Origin: Clostridia bacterium
GTDB lineage: Bacteria; Bacillota; Clostridia; Oscillospirales; Acutalibacteraceae
Direction: 5' to 3'
DNA: 5,578 bases
Assembly (NCBI GenBank): GCA_024689165.1
Contig: JAILDS010000001.1
Location: 1-5,578, forward strand
The translations under genes were made by a program, and so were the position numbers. Every line of letters begins with the position of its first letter. Position 1 is the stretch's first letter. The notes below the pieces were generated by a model. The model saw only the letters and a list, made by a program, of their open reading frames with translations, did no database searches and was not told the origin of the DNA. This document shows, in pieces, positions 1 through 5,578 of the stretch.

Positions 1-1
1 T

Positions 2-157
2 GAGATGCAATTCGGGGAAAACGATTACCGCAATATTTTTGAGGCAGTCGATAAAGCCGGTTATTACGGCGCATGCGGCCTGGAATACCGTCCCTTGCTC
101 GACCCCGAAGAAAGCCTTACAGAAGCGATGAGGCTTTTCGGAGGAGACAATTCCTGA
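2..157 (+). CDS. Hydroxypyruvate isomerase-like TIM-barrel protein (C-terminal part only)
   Basis: The reading frame is open from the left window edge and ends at TGA 155-157, giving the last 51 residues of a protein whose start lies outside the window. The visible part contains GENDYRNIFEAVDKAGYYG followed by CGLEYRP and a final short helix. This matches the C-terminal pattern of the hydroxypyruvate isomerase (Hyi) branch of the xylose-isomerase-like TIM-barrel superfamily. In that branch a GE-(I/V)-N-Y segment, a helix, and a G-x-E-Y-(R/K)-P strand carrying a conserved metal-binding Glu close the barrel; here that Glu is residue 28 of the visible part. Hyi interconverts hydroxypyruvate and tartronate semialdehyde in the cytoplasm. 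Related family members act on other sugars or sugar phosphates, so the substrate cannot be fixed from this tail. Asn-Asp replaces the usual Ile-Asn in the GEINY motif. It appears to end an upstream transcription unit unrelated to the ruv genes. Confidence 0.72.
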   Translation, partial: EMQFGENDYRNIFEAVDKAGYYGACGLEYRPLLDPEESLTEAMRLFGGDNS

Positions 158-227
158 ACCCTGACATCCTTGTGTTCTCAACAGACATACTTATTAAGCC
201 ATAATTTGGATTTTTCGTTAATATGTA

Positions 228-256
228 TTGACAAGCATAAGTCGGTTGTTTATGTT
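228..256 (+). promoter_or_regulatory. Candidate sigma-A promoter P1 in the ruvC leader
   Basis: A perfect -35 hexamer TTGACA (228-233) is followed after exactly 17 nt by TATGTT (251-256), which matches 4 of 6 bases of the -10 consensus. Transcription would start near 263, about 36 nt before the hairpin at 299-331. The short inverted arms CATAA (236-240) and TTATG (250-254) overlap the spacer and -10 and could be an operator, but that is weak. P1 lies upstream of a terminator-like hairpin, so it may give only a short transcript or a leader that partly reads through into ruvC. The call rests on hexamers and spacing alone. Confidence 0.45.
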
Positions 257-298
257 TTTTACGTTGCTTAAATCGTTTTTTTTGTTTTACTCTCCCGG

Positions 299-334
299 GA
301 CAAAGCTCTCCTGTATCAGGAGGGCTTTGTCATT
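299..334 (+). terminator. Strong hairpin, probable intrinsic terminator with imperfect U-tract
   Basis: Positions 299-313 pair with 317-331 in a 15-bp stem containing one G-U wobble (307/323) and a TAT triloop. The top of the stem is rich in G+C (CTCCTG / CAGGAG). The base has an A-rich 5' side (ACAAAGC) facing TTTGTC. If only the G+C-rich core (305-325) folds first, the bases after it read TTTGTCATT. This is a U-rich but interrupted tract, the pattern of a moderate intrinsic terminator with a paired A-tract. It would stop transcription coming from the isomerase gene or from P1 before the P2 promoter. Because no long T-run follows, it might instead be an RNA-stabilising or attenuator hairpin. 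The hairpin itself is certain; its function is inferred. Confidence 0.5.
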
Positions 335-353
335 AACAGACATTTATGCGAGC

Positions 354-382
354 TTGCATTTTCCTGAGTCGGATGTTATAAT
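354..382 (+). promoter_or_regulatory. Likely main promoter P2 of the ruvCAB operon (extended -10)
   Basis: A perfect -10 hexamer TATAAT (377-382) is preceded by TGT (374-376), which gives the extended -10 TGn motif. A -35 element TTGCAT (354-359, matching TTG of the consensus) lies exactly 17 nt upstream. Transcription should start near 389, leaving a leader of about 25 nt that is just long enough for the ruvC ribosome binding site. The promoter lies just downstream of the terminator-like hairpin, as expected for a new transcription unit. No Firmicute-type LexA box (GAAC-N4-GTTC) is visible across the leader. Confidence 0.7.
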
Positions 383-401
383 CAAAAAAGCAGTTATCGG
401 C

Positions 402-409
402 AGGAGGTG
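402..409 (+). promoter_or_regulatory. Ribosome binding site that fixes the ruvC start at 414
   Basis: AGGAGGTG is an eight-base complement of the 16S rRNA 3' end. It sits 6 nt (counted from AGGAGG) before ATG 414. The frame stays open upstream to about position 228, so longer starts are formally possible. However, only this ATG has a good site, and it gives the canonical RuvC N-terminus. Confidence 0.85.
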
Positions 410-413
410 CGGG

Positions 414-905
414 ATGAGGATCATCGGGATCGACCCGGGTTATGCTATAGTCGGCTACGGCGTCCTCGATTACGCCGGAAATAAATTCAAAACTGTCGAC
501 TTCGGAGCTGTGACGACCGAAGCCGGATTGCCCTTTGAAGACAGGCTGATGTCGATCTTTACCGATCTGAGTATCCTCCTCGCAAAAACACGACCGGACG
601 CTATGGCTATAGAAAAACTGTTTTTCAATACCAATCAGAAGACCGCTATCGACGTTGCTCAGGCAAGGGGAGTAATCCTGCTTGCAGCGCGCCAGGCGGG
701 GCTGAAGGTCTTCGAATATACTCCGCTTCAGGTCAAGCAGAGCGTGGTCGGTTACGGCAGGGCAGAAAAGAAGCAGGTGCAGGAGCTGACCAGGATAATC
801 CTCGGTTTTGACAAAGTCCCGAAACCCGACGATACCGCAGACGCGCTTGCTCTTGCGATCTGTCACGCGCACGCAGGCGCTTCCGGACTTTCGCAGTTGA
901 GGTAA
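414..905 (+). CDS. ruvC: Crossover junction endodeoxyribonuclease RuvC
   Basis: RuvC is the Holliday-junction resolvase. As a dimer it makes paired nicks in four-way junctions held by RuvAB during recombinational repair in the cytoplasm. The product from ATG 414 is 163 residues, close to the usual family length, and starts MRIIGIDPG like typical RuvC proteins. The RNase-H-fold acidic residues are all visible: Asp7 in GIDPG, Glu67 in AIEKLFF, and the C-terminal pair Asp140 and Asp143 in KPDDTADALA. The segment NTNQKTAIDVAQARGV (about 72-87) and the region TPLQVKQSVVGYGRAEKKQV (about 103-122) match conserved junction-binding parts. An in-frame upstream extension (228-413) is rejected because it covers a promoter, a hairpin and a T-run. 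The gene has its own strong ribosome binding site and is followed 2 nt later by ruvA. It appears intact. The presence of RuvC argues against Bacilli, which normally use RecU. Confidence 0.97.
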   Translation: MRIIGIDPGYAIVGYGVLDYAGNKFKTVDFGAVTTEAGLPFEDRLMSIFTDLSILLAKTRPDAMAIEKLFFNTNQKTAIDVAQARGVILLAARQAGLKVFEYTPLQVKQSVVGYGRAEKKQVQELTRIILGFDKVPKPDDTADALALAICHAHAGASGLSQLR

Positions 906-907
906 AT

Positions 908-1513
908 ATGTTTTATTCAGTTTCAGGCGTAGTCGAACATATCGACGCTGACTCCGTAGCTGTCGATTGCTCCGGAGTATCTTTCCTTTGCCATGCGAGC
1001 GCTAACACACTTGCCGCCTGCGGCGGTGAAGGCAGCCGCGTAAAGCTGTACACGTTTCTTTCGGTCAAGGAAGATGCGCTCGATCTTTACGGTTTTATAA
1101 GCAAAAAAGAGCTCGAGCTGTTCAAGCTTCTCATCGGCGTCAGCGGTATCGGTTCAAAAACAGCACTTGCGGTGCTGTCTGCCCTGACGACCGATTCCCT
1201 TGCGCGCGCCATCGTTTCCGGCGACGCGGCTTCGATCGCGCAGGCTCAGGGCGTCGGTAAAAAGAGCGCAGAACGCGTTATAATGGAGCTCAAGGACAAG
1301 ATTTCAAAGAACGCCGGTCTATATACCGATGATATCAGTTCGGTCCGGACCGTATCAAAAGTCTTTGCCGGTGAAAACTGCGGAGCTGCCGTCGGCGCCC
1401 TGGTCAGCCTCGGCTATTCTCAGTCCGAAGCTGCAGCCGCAATTGGTTCACTTGACCAGACTATGAGCGTCGAACAGATGATAAAAGCCGGTCTGAGACT
1501 TCTGAGCAATTGA
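908..1513 (+). CDS. ruvA: Holliday junction branch migration complex subunit RuvA
   Basis: RuvA binds four-way DNA junctions as a tetramer and loads the RuvB motor on opposite arms. The 201-residue product has the three-domain layout of the family. An N-terminal OB-fold covers about 1-62 and includes the acidic pin residues Glu55-Asp56 in VKEDALDLYGF, which help keep the junction open. A tandem helix-hairpin-helix domain follows, with GVSGIGSKTALAVLS at 77-91 and GVGKKSAERVIMELK at 115-129. After a flexible linker (about 133-152), the C-terminal domain III (about 155-201, with ALVSLGYSQSEA) contacts RuvB. The start has a GAGG site (899-902) inside the end of ruvC, and only 2 nt separate the genes, so translation is probably coupled. 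Length and motifs are normal and I see no damage. Confidence 0.97.
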   Translation: MFYSVSGVVEHIDADSVAVDCSGVSFLCHASANTLAACGGEGSRVKLYTFLSVKEDALDLYGFISKKELELFKLLIGVSGIGSKTALAVLSALTTDSLARAIVSGDAASIAQAQGVGKKSAERVIMELKDKISKNAGLYTDDISSVRTVSKVFAGENCGAAVGALVSLGYSQSEAAAAIGSLDQTMSVEQMIKAGLRLLSN

Positions 1514-1523
1514 GGTGCCGCCA

Positions 1524-2561
1524 ATGAACGAAGAAGGATACAGATATTCGTCCCCCGAGTTTTCCGCTCTCGCAGACAGCGACGTCGAGTTCTCGCTCAG
1601 ACCCAGAACGCTTGACGAATATATAGGTCAGCAAAAGGCGAAGGAGAACCTTCGCATCTATATGGACGCCGCAAAAAAACGCGGCGAAGCTCTCGATCAT
1701 GTTCTTCTCTACGGCCCTCCCGGCCTTGGCAAAACGACCCTTGCAAGCATAATCGCAAACCACATGGGCAGCCAGTTCCGTGTTACCTCGGGACCCGCGA
1801 TTGAAAAACAGGGCGATCTTGCCGCGCTTCTGACAAATCTTTCCGACAGCGACGTGCTTTTTATCGATGAGATCCACCGTATGTCCAGGCAGGTCGAGGA
1901 GGTCCTCTATCCTGCGATGGAGGATAATGAGATCGATATCATCATCGGTAAAGGGCCGGCGGCGAGGTCGATAAGGCTCGACCTGCAGCAGTTTACCCTC
2001 GTCGGCGCGACTACGCGCGCGGGGCAGCTTTCCGCTCCTCTTCGCGACAGGTTCGGTATAATCCTTCGCCTTGAGCTGTATACTCCGCTTGAGCTTTGCG
2101 CCATAGTCAAACGCTCCGCGGGGATCCTCGGTATAGAGATCGAAGCGGACGCTGCAATGCAGCTTGCCCGTCGTTCAAGAGGGACGCCGAGGATTGCGAA
2201 CCGACTTTTGAAACGCACACGCGATTTCGCTCAGGTAACAGGCAGCGGCGTCATTACTTCTGCGGACGCAGATAAGGCTCTTTTCAGTATGGGTATCGAC
2301 GAACTCGGTCTCGACGACACCGACAGACGCCTTTTGACGTGCATCATCAGGAGCTACGGCGGCGGTCCGGTCGGTCTTGAGACAGTCGCCGCCTCAATCG
2401 GTGAGGAAGCCGTAACTATAGAAGACGTTTACGAGCCCTTCCTTATGCAGCAGGGCTTTCTCGGCAGGACTCCTCGCGGCCGGGTAGCCACAAAACTCGC
2501 TTACGAGCATCTCGGGATCCCGTTCGGAGACGGACCCGAGAACGTGAGTATGTTCGAATAG
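1524..2561 (+). CDS. ruvB: Holliday junction branch migration DNA helicase RuvB
   Basis: RuvB is the hexameric AAA+ ATPase that pumps DNA through the RuvA-bound junction. From ATG 1524 it has 345 residues, typical for the family. Visible motifs are Walker A GPPGLGKTT (64-72), Walker B LFIDEIHR (112-119), sensor 1 GATTR (161-165), the arginine finger region PLRDRF with Arg174, and sensor 2 GTPRIANRLL (220-229). A C-terminal winged-helix DNA-binding domain follows (about 265-345, with GGGPVGLETVA and GFLGRTPRGRVAT). A GTG at 1515 is in frame and would add three residues. It is instead part of the GAGGTG ribosome binding site (1512-1517) that overlaps the ruvA stop, so ATG 1524 with a 6-nt spacer is preferred. 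It completes a ruvC-ruvA-ruvB operon. Confidence 0.97.
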   Translation: MNEEGYRYSSPEFSALADSDVEFSLRPRTLDEYIGQQKAKENLRIYMDAAKKRGEALDHVLLYGPPGLGKTTLASIIANHMGSQFRVTSGPAIEKQGDLAALLTNLSDSDVLFIDEIHRMSRQVEEVLYPAMEDNEIDIIIGKGPAARSIRLDLQQFTLVGATTRAGQLSAPLRDRFGIILRLELYTPLELCAIVKRSAGILGIEIEADAAMQLARRSRGTPRIANRLLKRTRDFAQVTGSGVITSADADKALFSMGIDELGLDDTDRRLLTCIIRSYGGGPVGLETVAASIGEEAVTIEDVYEPFLMQQGFLGRTPRGRVATKLAYEHLGIPFGDGPENVSMFE

Positions 2562-2614
2562 CTCCTGCTCCGGACGTTCGATGACAAACAGACTTTTCCT
2601 CGGAGGTAAATAAT

Positions 2615-3964
2615 ATGGGCAGATTGTTCGGGACGGACGGTGCGAGAGGCATCGCCAATACGGAGATAACCTGCGAGCTCGCCATGAAGATAGGCAGAGC
2701 TGCCGCTATGGTGCTCACGGAAAACGTTAAAGGCAGGCCTCGCGTTATCGTCGCTACAGACACGAGAAAATCGGCAGACATGCTTTCCGCGTCCATTTCC
2801 GCGGGGCTTTGTTCCGTAGGCGCGAACGTTCTCTCGTTGGGCGTGCTGCCTACGCCTGCGGTCGCATATCTTGTTAAACTGTATAACTATGATGCGGCCG
2901 TTATGATAACCGCTTCACATAATCCCTGTGAATATAACGGCATAAAGATCTTTTCCTGCGACGGGTATAAGCTCCCTGACTCGATGGAAGAAAGGATCGA
3001 GTCCATTATACTCGACGAGTCGGCAGTCCCGCCAATTAAAATCGGCGGCGAGGTAGGTTCCATCAGCCGCGCCGAAAACGCGATGTCAGACTACATCAAA
3101 CACGTTTCTTCCGCCGCGCGCAGCAGGTTTTACGGGCTCAGGATCGCTCTTGACTGCGCAAACGGAGCTTCAAGCGTAACCGCTCAGGAGCTGTTCCGCG
3201 AGCTCGGCGCCGAGGTCAGCGTCATCAACTCTCACCCCGACGGCGTCAACATTAACAGGGATTGCGGTTCAACGCATATCGAGCGACTTTCCGAATTTGT
3301 CAGAACGGGTCGTTATGACGCCGGTTTCGCTTTCGACGGCGACGCGGACAGAGTCCTTGCCGTTGATGAGAACGGCGAACTCGTCGACGGCGATAAAATT
3401 ATCGCCGTCTGCGCGCTGGATATGAAAAACCGAAATATCCTCAACGGAAATACTGTCGTAGTCACCGTAATGAGCAATATGGGTCTTTTTGAGTTCCTTG
3501 AGAAAAAAGGCATCAATTATGAGACGACGAGCGTCGGCGACAGATACGTGCTCGAGAGGATGCTTGAAAGAGATTACCATCTCGGCGGCGAGCAGTCGGG
3601 GCACGTCATTTTTACCGACTACGCTACAACGGGCGACGGAGAACTAACCGCCGTCATGCTTCTCAATATCATGCGTTCTACAGGCAAATCGCTTTCTGAA
3701 CTCACAAAGGACGTTGAGATATTCCCGCAGGTGCTCGTCAACGTCAAGGTTTCCTCCTACGGCAAACACAGGCTTTCCGAAGATGAGGATATAGCTATCG
3801 CAATAGAACAATCAAAGTCGGAACTCGGTAAGAATGGAAGAGTGCTCGTCAGACCTTCCGGTACCGAGCCGCTCGTCAGGGTCATGCTTGAGGGCAAAGA
3901 CAAGGAGCAGATCGACCGTCTTGCAAACGACATCGCCGGGGTCATAAAAGAAAGACTAATCTGA
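2615..3964 (+). CDS. glmM: Phosphoglucosamine mutase GlmM
   Basis: GlmM converts glucosamine-6-phosphate to glucosamine-1-phosphate in the cytoplasm, on the route to UDP-N-acetylglucosamine and peptidoglycan. The 449-residue product has the normal family length and all four signatures of the alpha-D-phosphohexomutase superfamily. The N-terminal MGRLFGTDGARG is typical of GlmM. The phosphoserine loop TASHNP (99-104) carries Ser101. The metal-binding loop is DGDADR (241-246), the sugar-binding loop GEQSGH (325-330), and the phosphate-binding loop RPSGTEP (413-419). The GlmM-type N-terminus and GEQSGH loop favour GlmM over phosphomannomutase or phosphoglucomutase. The start at 2615 has GGAGG at 2602-2606 with an 8-nt spacer. 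It lies 53 nt after ruvB with no terminator or clear promoter between, so readthrough from the ruv promoter is likely. In many Firmicutes glmM follows cdaA and the ybbR-like gene; that linkage is not seen here. Confidence 0.96.
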   Translation: MGRLFGTDGARGIANTEITCELAMKIGRAAAMVLTENVKGRPRVIVATDTRKSADMLSASISAGLCSVGANVLSLGVLPTPAVAYLVKLYNYDAAVMITASHNPCEYNGIKIFSCDGYKLPDSMEERIESIILDESAVPPIKIGGEVGSISRAENAMSDYIKHVSSAARSRFYGLRIALDCANGASSVTAQELFRELGAEVSVINSHPDGVNINRDCGSTHIERLSEFVRTGRYDAGFAFDGDADRVLAVDENGELVDGDKIIAVCALDMKNRNILNGNTVVVTVMSNMGLFEFLEKKGINYETTSVGDRYVLERMLERDYHLGGEQSGHVIFTDYATTGDGELTAVMLLNIMRSTGKSLSELTKDVEIFPQVLVNVKVSSYGKHRLSEDEDIAIAIEQSKSELGKNGRVLVRPSGTEPLVRVMLEGKDKEQIDRLANDIAGVIKERLI

Positions 3965-3989
3965 CGGTTTCTCTACATTTTATTTCGAT

Positions 3990-4871
3990 ATGGTAAGATA
4001 TTACGCCGACAAATGGGACTACGAGCTTCTCGACGCTTCATGCGGCGAGAGGCTTGAGCGTTGGGGCGATCATATACTGATAAGGCCCGATCCTCAGGTC
4101 ATATGGCAGACTCCCAAAGACAGATCGCTTTGGGACAAGGCGGAAGCCCGTTACGTCCGGTCTTCATCCGGCGGAGGGAGCTGGGAGTTTTACTCGAAAA
4201 ACCTGCCCGAAAGCTGGCGTATTCGTTTCGGTGATCTGCGTTTTACTGTCAAGCCGATGGGTTTCAAGCACACCGGCGTTTTTCCGGAGCAGGCGTGCAA
4301 CTGGGTCCTCCTTCAAGAGCTTATCCGCGCAACGCCGGAACAGGCTGATGTGCTCAACCTTTTCGGTTATACGGGCGCAGCGACCTGCGCCTGCCTTGAC
4401 GCGGGAGCTAAGGTGGTTCACGTCGACGCGTCAAAGGGAATCACCGCCATTGCCAAGGAAAACGCCGAAAACAGTAAGGCCGGTTCTTCAAACGCCCGTT
4501 TTTTTGTCGACGACTGCTTCAAGCTTGTCGCCAGGGAGCTGAGACGCGCTCACAGATATGACTATATAATACTTGACCCTCCATCCTATGGCAGAGGACC
4601 TTCCGGAGAGGTATGGCGAGTTGAGGACGAGATCTACGGTTTCGTTTCCGAGCTTACGGGGCTGCTTGACGGCGACAGCCGCGCTGTAATAATCAATTCT
4701 TATACTACAGGGCTTTCACCTGCGGTCATGGAATACATTCTGGGCAGTGTAGTTCAAAAGAAATTCGGCGGGTACGTTTTTTCTTCCGAGATCGGCATCC
4801 CGGTTGAGTCGAGCGGCCTTGTCCTTCCCGCAGGCGGCACCGCTATCTGGAGCAAAGACAAGATATTATGA
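3990..4871 (+). CDS. Class I SAM-dependent methyltransferase, RlmI-like (probable RNA methyltransferase)
   Basis: The 293-residue product has a Rossmann-fold methyltransferase core. Motif I is VLNLFGYTGAAT (121-132), an acidic residue at the end of strand 2 is Asp146 in VVHVDASKG, Asp174-Asp175 precede CFK, and motif IV is LDPPSYGRG (195-203). The GVFPEQ segment (96-101) and DPPSYGRG resemble the RlmI/RlmL-K group that methylates 23S rRNA cytosine or guanine, so an RNA substrate is the best guess. RlmI carries an N-terminal PUA domain. Here there is instead a shorter N-terminal region (about 8-95) with ERWGDHILIRPDPQVIW, so this is a PUA-less relative and its target is unknown. No good ribosome binding site precedes ATG 3990, but no better start exists because conserved-looking sequence begins by about residue 10. 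It follows glmM by 25 nt and overlaps ecfA1 by 4 nt. Confidence 0.85.
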   Translation: MVRYYADKWDYELLDASCGERLERWGDHILIRPDPQVIWQTPKDRSLWDKAEARYVRSSSGGGSWEFYSKNLPESWRIRFGDLRFTVKPMGFKHTGVFPEQACNWVLLQELIRATPEQADVLNLFGYTGAATCACLDAGAKVVHVDASKGITAIAKENAENSKAGSSNARFFVDDCFKLVARELRRAHRYDYIILDPPSYGRGPSGEVWRVEDEIYGFVSELTGLLDGDSRAVIINSYTTGLSPAVMEYILGSVVQKKFGGYVFSSEIGIPVESSGLVLPAGGTAIWSKDKIL

Positions 4872-5578
4872 GCCCTAAACGACCGATAATCTCTTTTCAG
4901 GAAGTTACATTCCGATATGACCGGGACGATCCCGTCCCGGCTTTGGAGTCATTTTCCGTCGACATAGACAAGGGCTCCTTCGTTGCAGTTATCGGGTCGA
5001 ACGGTTCCGGCAAATCGACCTTCGCAAAACTCTCGAACGGTATTTCGCTGCCGGATTCCGGCAAGGTTTTTGTCGACGGGCTTGATACGTCCGATGAAAA
5101 CAACGATATTGCGGTCCGCAGAAAGATCGGACTTGTTTTTCAGGATCCCGACAACCAGATAGTTTCGTCCATCGTCGAAGACGACGTTGCCTTCGGTCCC
5201 GAAAACCTTGGACTTCCCATAGAAGAGATAAGAGAAAGAGTCGATTACGCTCTTAAAGCAGTCGGTATGTATGACCTGCGTTTCAAGGAACCGAGCATGC
5301 TTTCCGGTGGTCAGAAGCAGCGTATCGCCATTGCGGGCATGATCGCAATGCGGCCCGACTGCCTTGTTCTTGACGAACCGACAGCCATGCTCGACCCGAA
5401 AGGCAGGAAAGAAGTCCTTCAAACGCTGACGGAACTCAACCGCGGCGGAATGACGGTCGTCCTGATAACCCACTTTATGCAGGAAGCGTGTCTTGCCGAC
5501 AGGGTCATCGTCATCAATAATGCACGGATCGTTTCCGACGGGTCGCCCGAAACGATATTCTCTGACAGAGACAGTCTT
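4868..5578 (+). CDS. ecfA1: ECF transporter ATPase EcfA1 (3' end beyond window)
   Basis: This is one of the two ATP-binding subunits of an energy-coupling-factor importer. It pairs with EcfA2 on the membrane protein EcfT to drive uptake of vitamins or metals captured by separate S-components. The frame starts at ATG 4868, overlapping the methyltransferase stop as ATGA, and runs open for 237 codons to the window edge; family members have roughly 280 residues, so about 40-45 are missing. Visible ABC motifs are Walker A GSNGSGKST (43-51), Q-loop FQDPDNQ (91-97), signature LSGGQKQR (145-152), Walker B CLVLDEPT (165-172), D-loop MLDP (174-177) and H-loop His202. The phrases SSIVEDDVAFGPENLG and SGGQKQRIAIAG point to the A1 rather than the A2 subunit. 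There is no strong ribosome binding site, so coupling to the upstream gene is likely. Which substrate it serves cannot be told here. Confidence 0.9.
   Translation, partial: MSPKRPIISFQEVTFRYDRDDPVPALESFSVDIDKGSFVAVIGSNGSGKSTFAKLSNGISLPDSGKVFVDGLDTSDENNDIAVRRKIGLVFQDPDNQIVSSIVEDDVAFGPENLGLPIEEIRERVDYALKAVGMYDLRFKEPSMLSGGQKQRIAIAGMIAMRPDCLVLDEPTAMLDPKGRKEVLQTLTELNRGGMTVVLITHFMQEACLADRVIVINNARIVSDGSPETIFSDRDSL

Noticed and set aside
197..217. Small hairpin CCA/TGG before ATTTTT as the isomerase terminator
   Set aside because: A 3-bp stem is too weak; the hairpin at 299-331 is a far better candidate.
236..254. Imperfect palindrome CATAA-N9-TTATG over P1 as an operator
   Set aside because: Arms of only 5 A+T-rich bases are expected by chance in this T-rich leader, and no regulator is encoded nearby.
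228..413. An in-frame 62-codon N-terminal extension of RuvC starting at TTG 228 or ATG 252
   Set aside because: It covers two promoter-like elements, a T-run and a 15-bp hairpin, has no ribosome binding site, and would place a hydrophobic stretch before the canonical MRIIGIDPG start, which has its own AGGAGGTG site.
1515..1523. GTG 1515 as the ruvB start
   Set aside because: The GTG is the end of the GAGGTG ribosome binding site. ATG 1524 has the right 6-nt spacing.
4231..4542. Open frames overlapping the methyltransferase in other frames (for example + strand 4231-4542 and - strand 4164-4421)
   Set aside because: They lie wholly inside a well-supported gene, lack ribosome binding sites and have low-complexity, Ser/Arg-rich translations typical of shadow frames.
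4949..5473. A 174-codon open frame on the - strand opposite ecfA1
   Set aside because: It is antisense to a frame with every ABC ATPase motif; the reverse frame is open because of codon bias and shows no recognisable domain.

Overview
The window reads as ordinary chromosomal housekeeping DNA from an anaerobic Firmicute of the class Clostridia, probably uncultured-type or Oscillospiraceae-like. The taxonomic call is an inference from three things. A RuvC resolvase sits beside RuvAB, whereas Bacilli normally use RecU instead. The ribosome binding sites are strong AGGAGG/GAGGTG types with sigma-A-like promoters. An energy-coupling-factor (ECF) transporter ATPase of the Firmicute EcfA1 type is present. 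Base composition looks balanced, near 50% G+C by eye, and is similar across the genes, so nothing suggests recent transfer.

Layout, all on the + strand. Positions 2-157 hold the last 51 codons of a hydroxypyruvate-isomerase-like TIM-barrel protein. Positions 158-413 are the only substantial noncoding stretch. They hold a candidate promoter (228-256), a 15-bp hairpin that probably acts as a terminator (299-334), and a better promoter with an extended -10 element (354-382). From 414 to the window end the DNA is almost fully coding: ruvC (414-905), ruvA (908-1513), ruvB (1524-2561), glmM (2615-3964), an RlmI-like SAM-dependent methyltransferase (3990-4871) and the first 237 codons of ecfA1 (4868-5578, cut by the window edge).

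How the genes work together: RuvA and RuvB form the Holliday-junction branch-migration motor and RuvC cuts the junction, so 414-2561 is a complete RuvABC resolvasome. GlmM makes glucosamine-1-phosphate for peptidoglycan. The methyltransferase probably acts on RNA. EcfA1 is one of two ATPases of a vitamin or metal importer, so ecfA2 and ecfT are expected just past the window. Gaps of 2, 10, 53, 25 and -4 nt and a shared strand suggest one transcript or a few overlapping ones. No terminator is visible between ruvC and the right edge.

No mobile element, CRISPR array, tRNA or rRNA, and no convincing new biological system was found. The most interesting stretch is the 158-413 leader, where promoter, terminator-like hairpin and second promoter follow one another. 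That arrangement could produce a short RNA or an attenuated leader.
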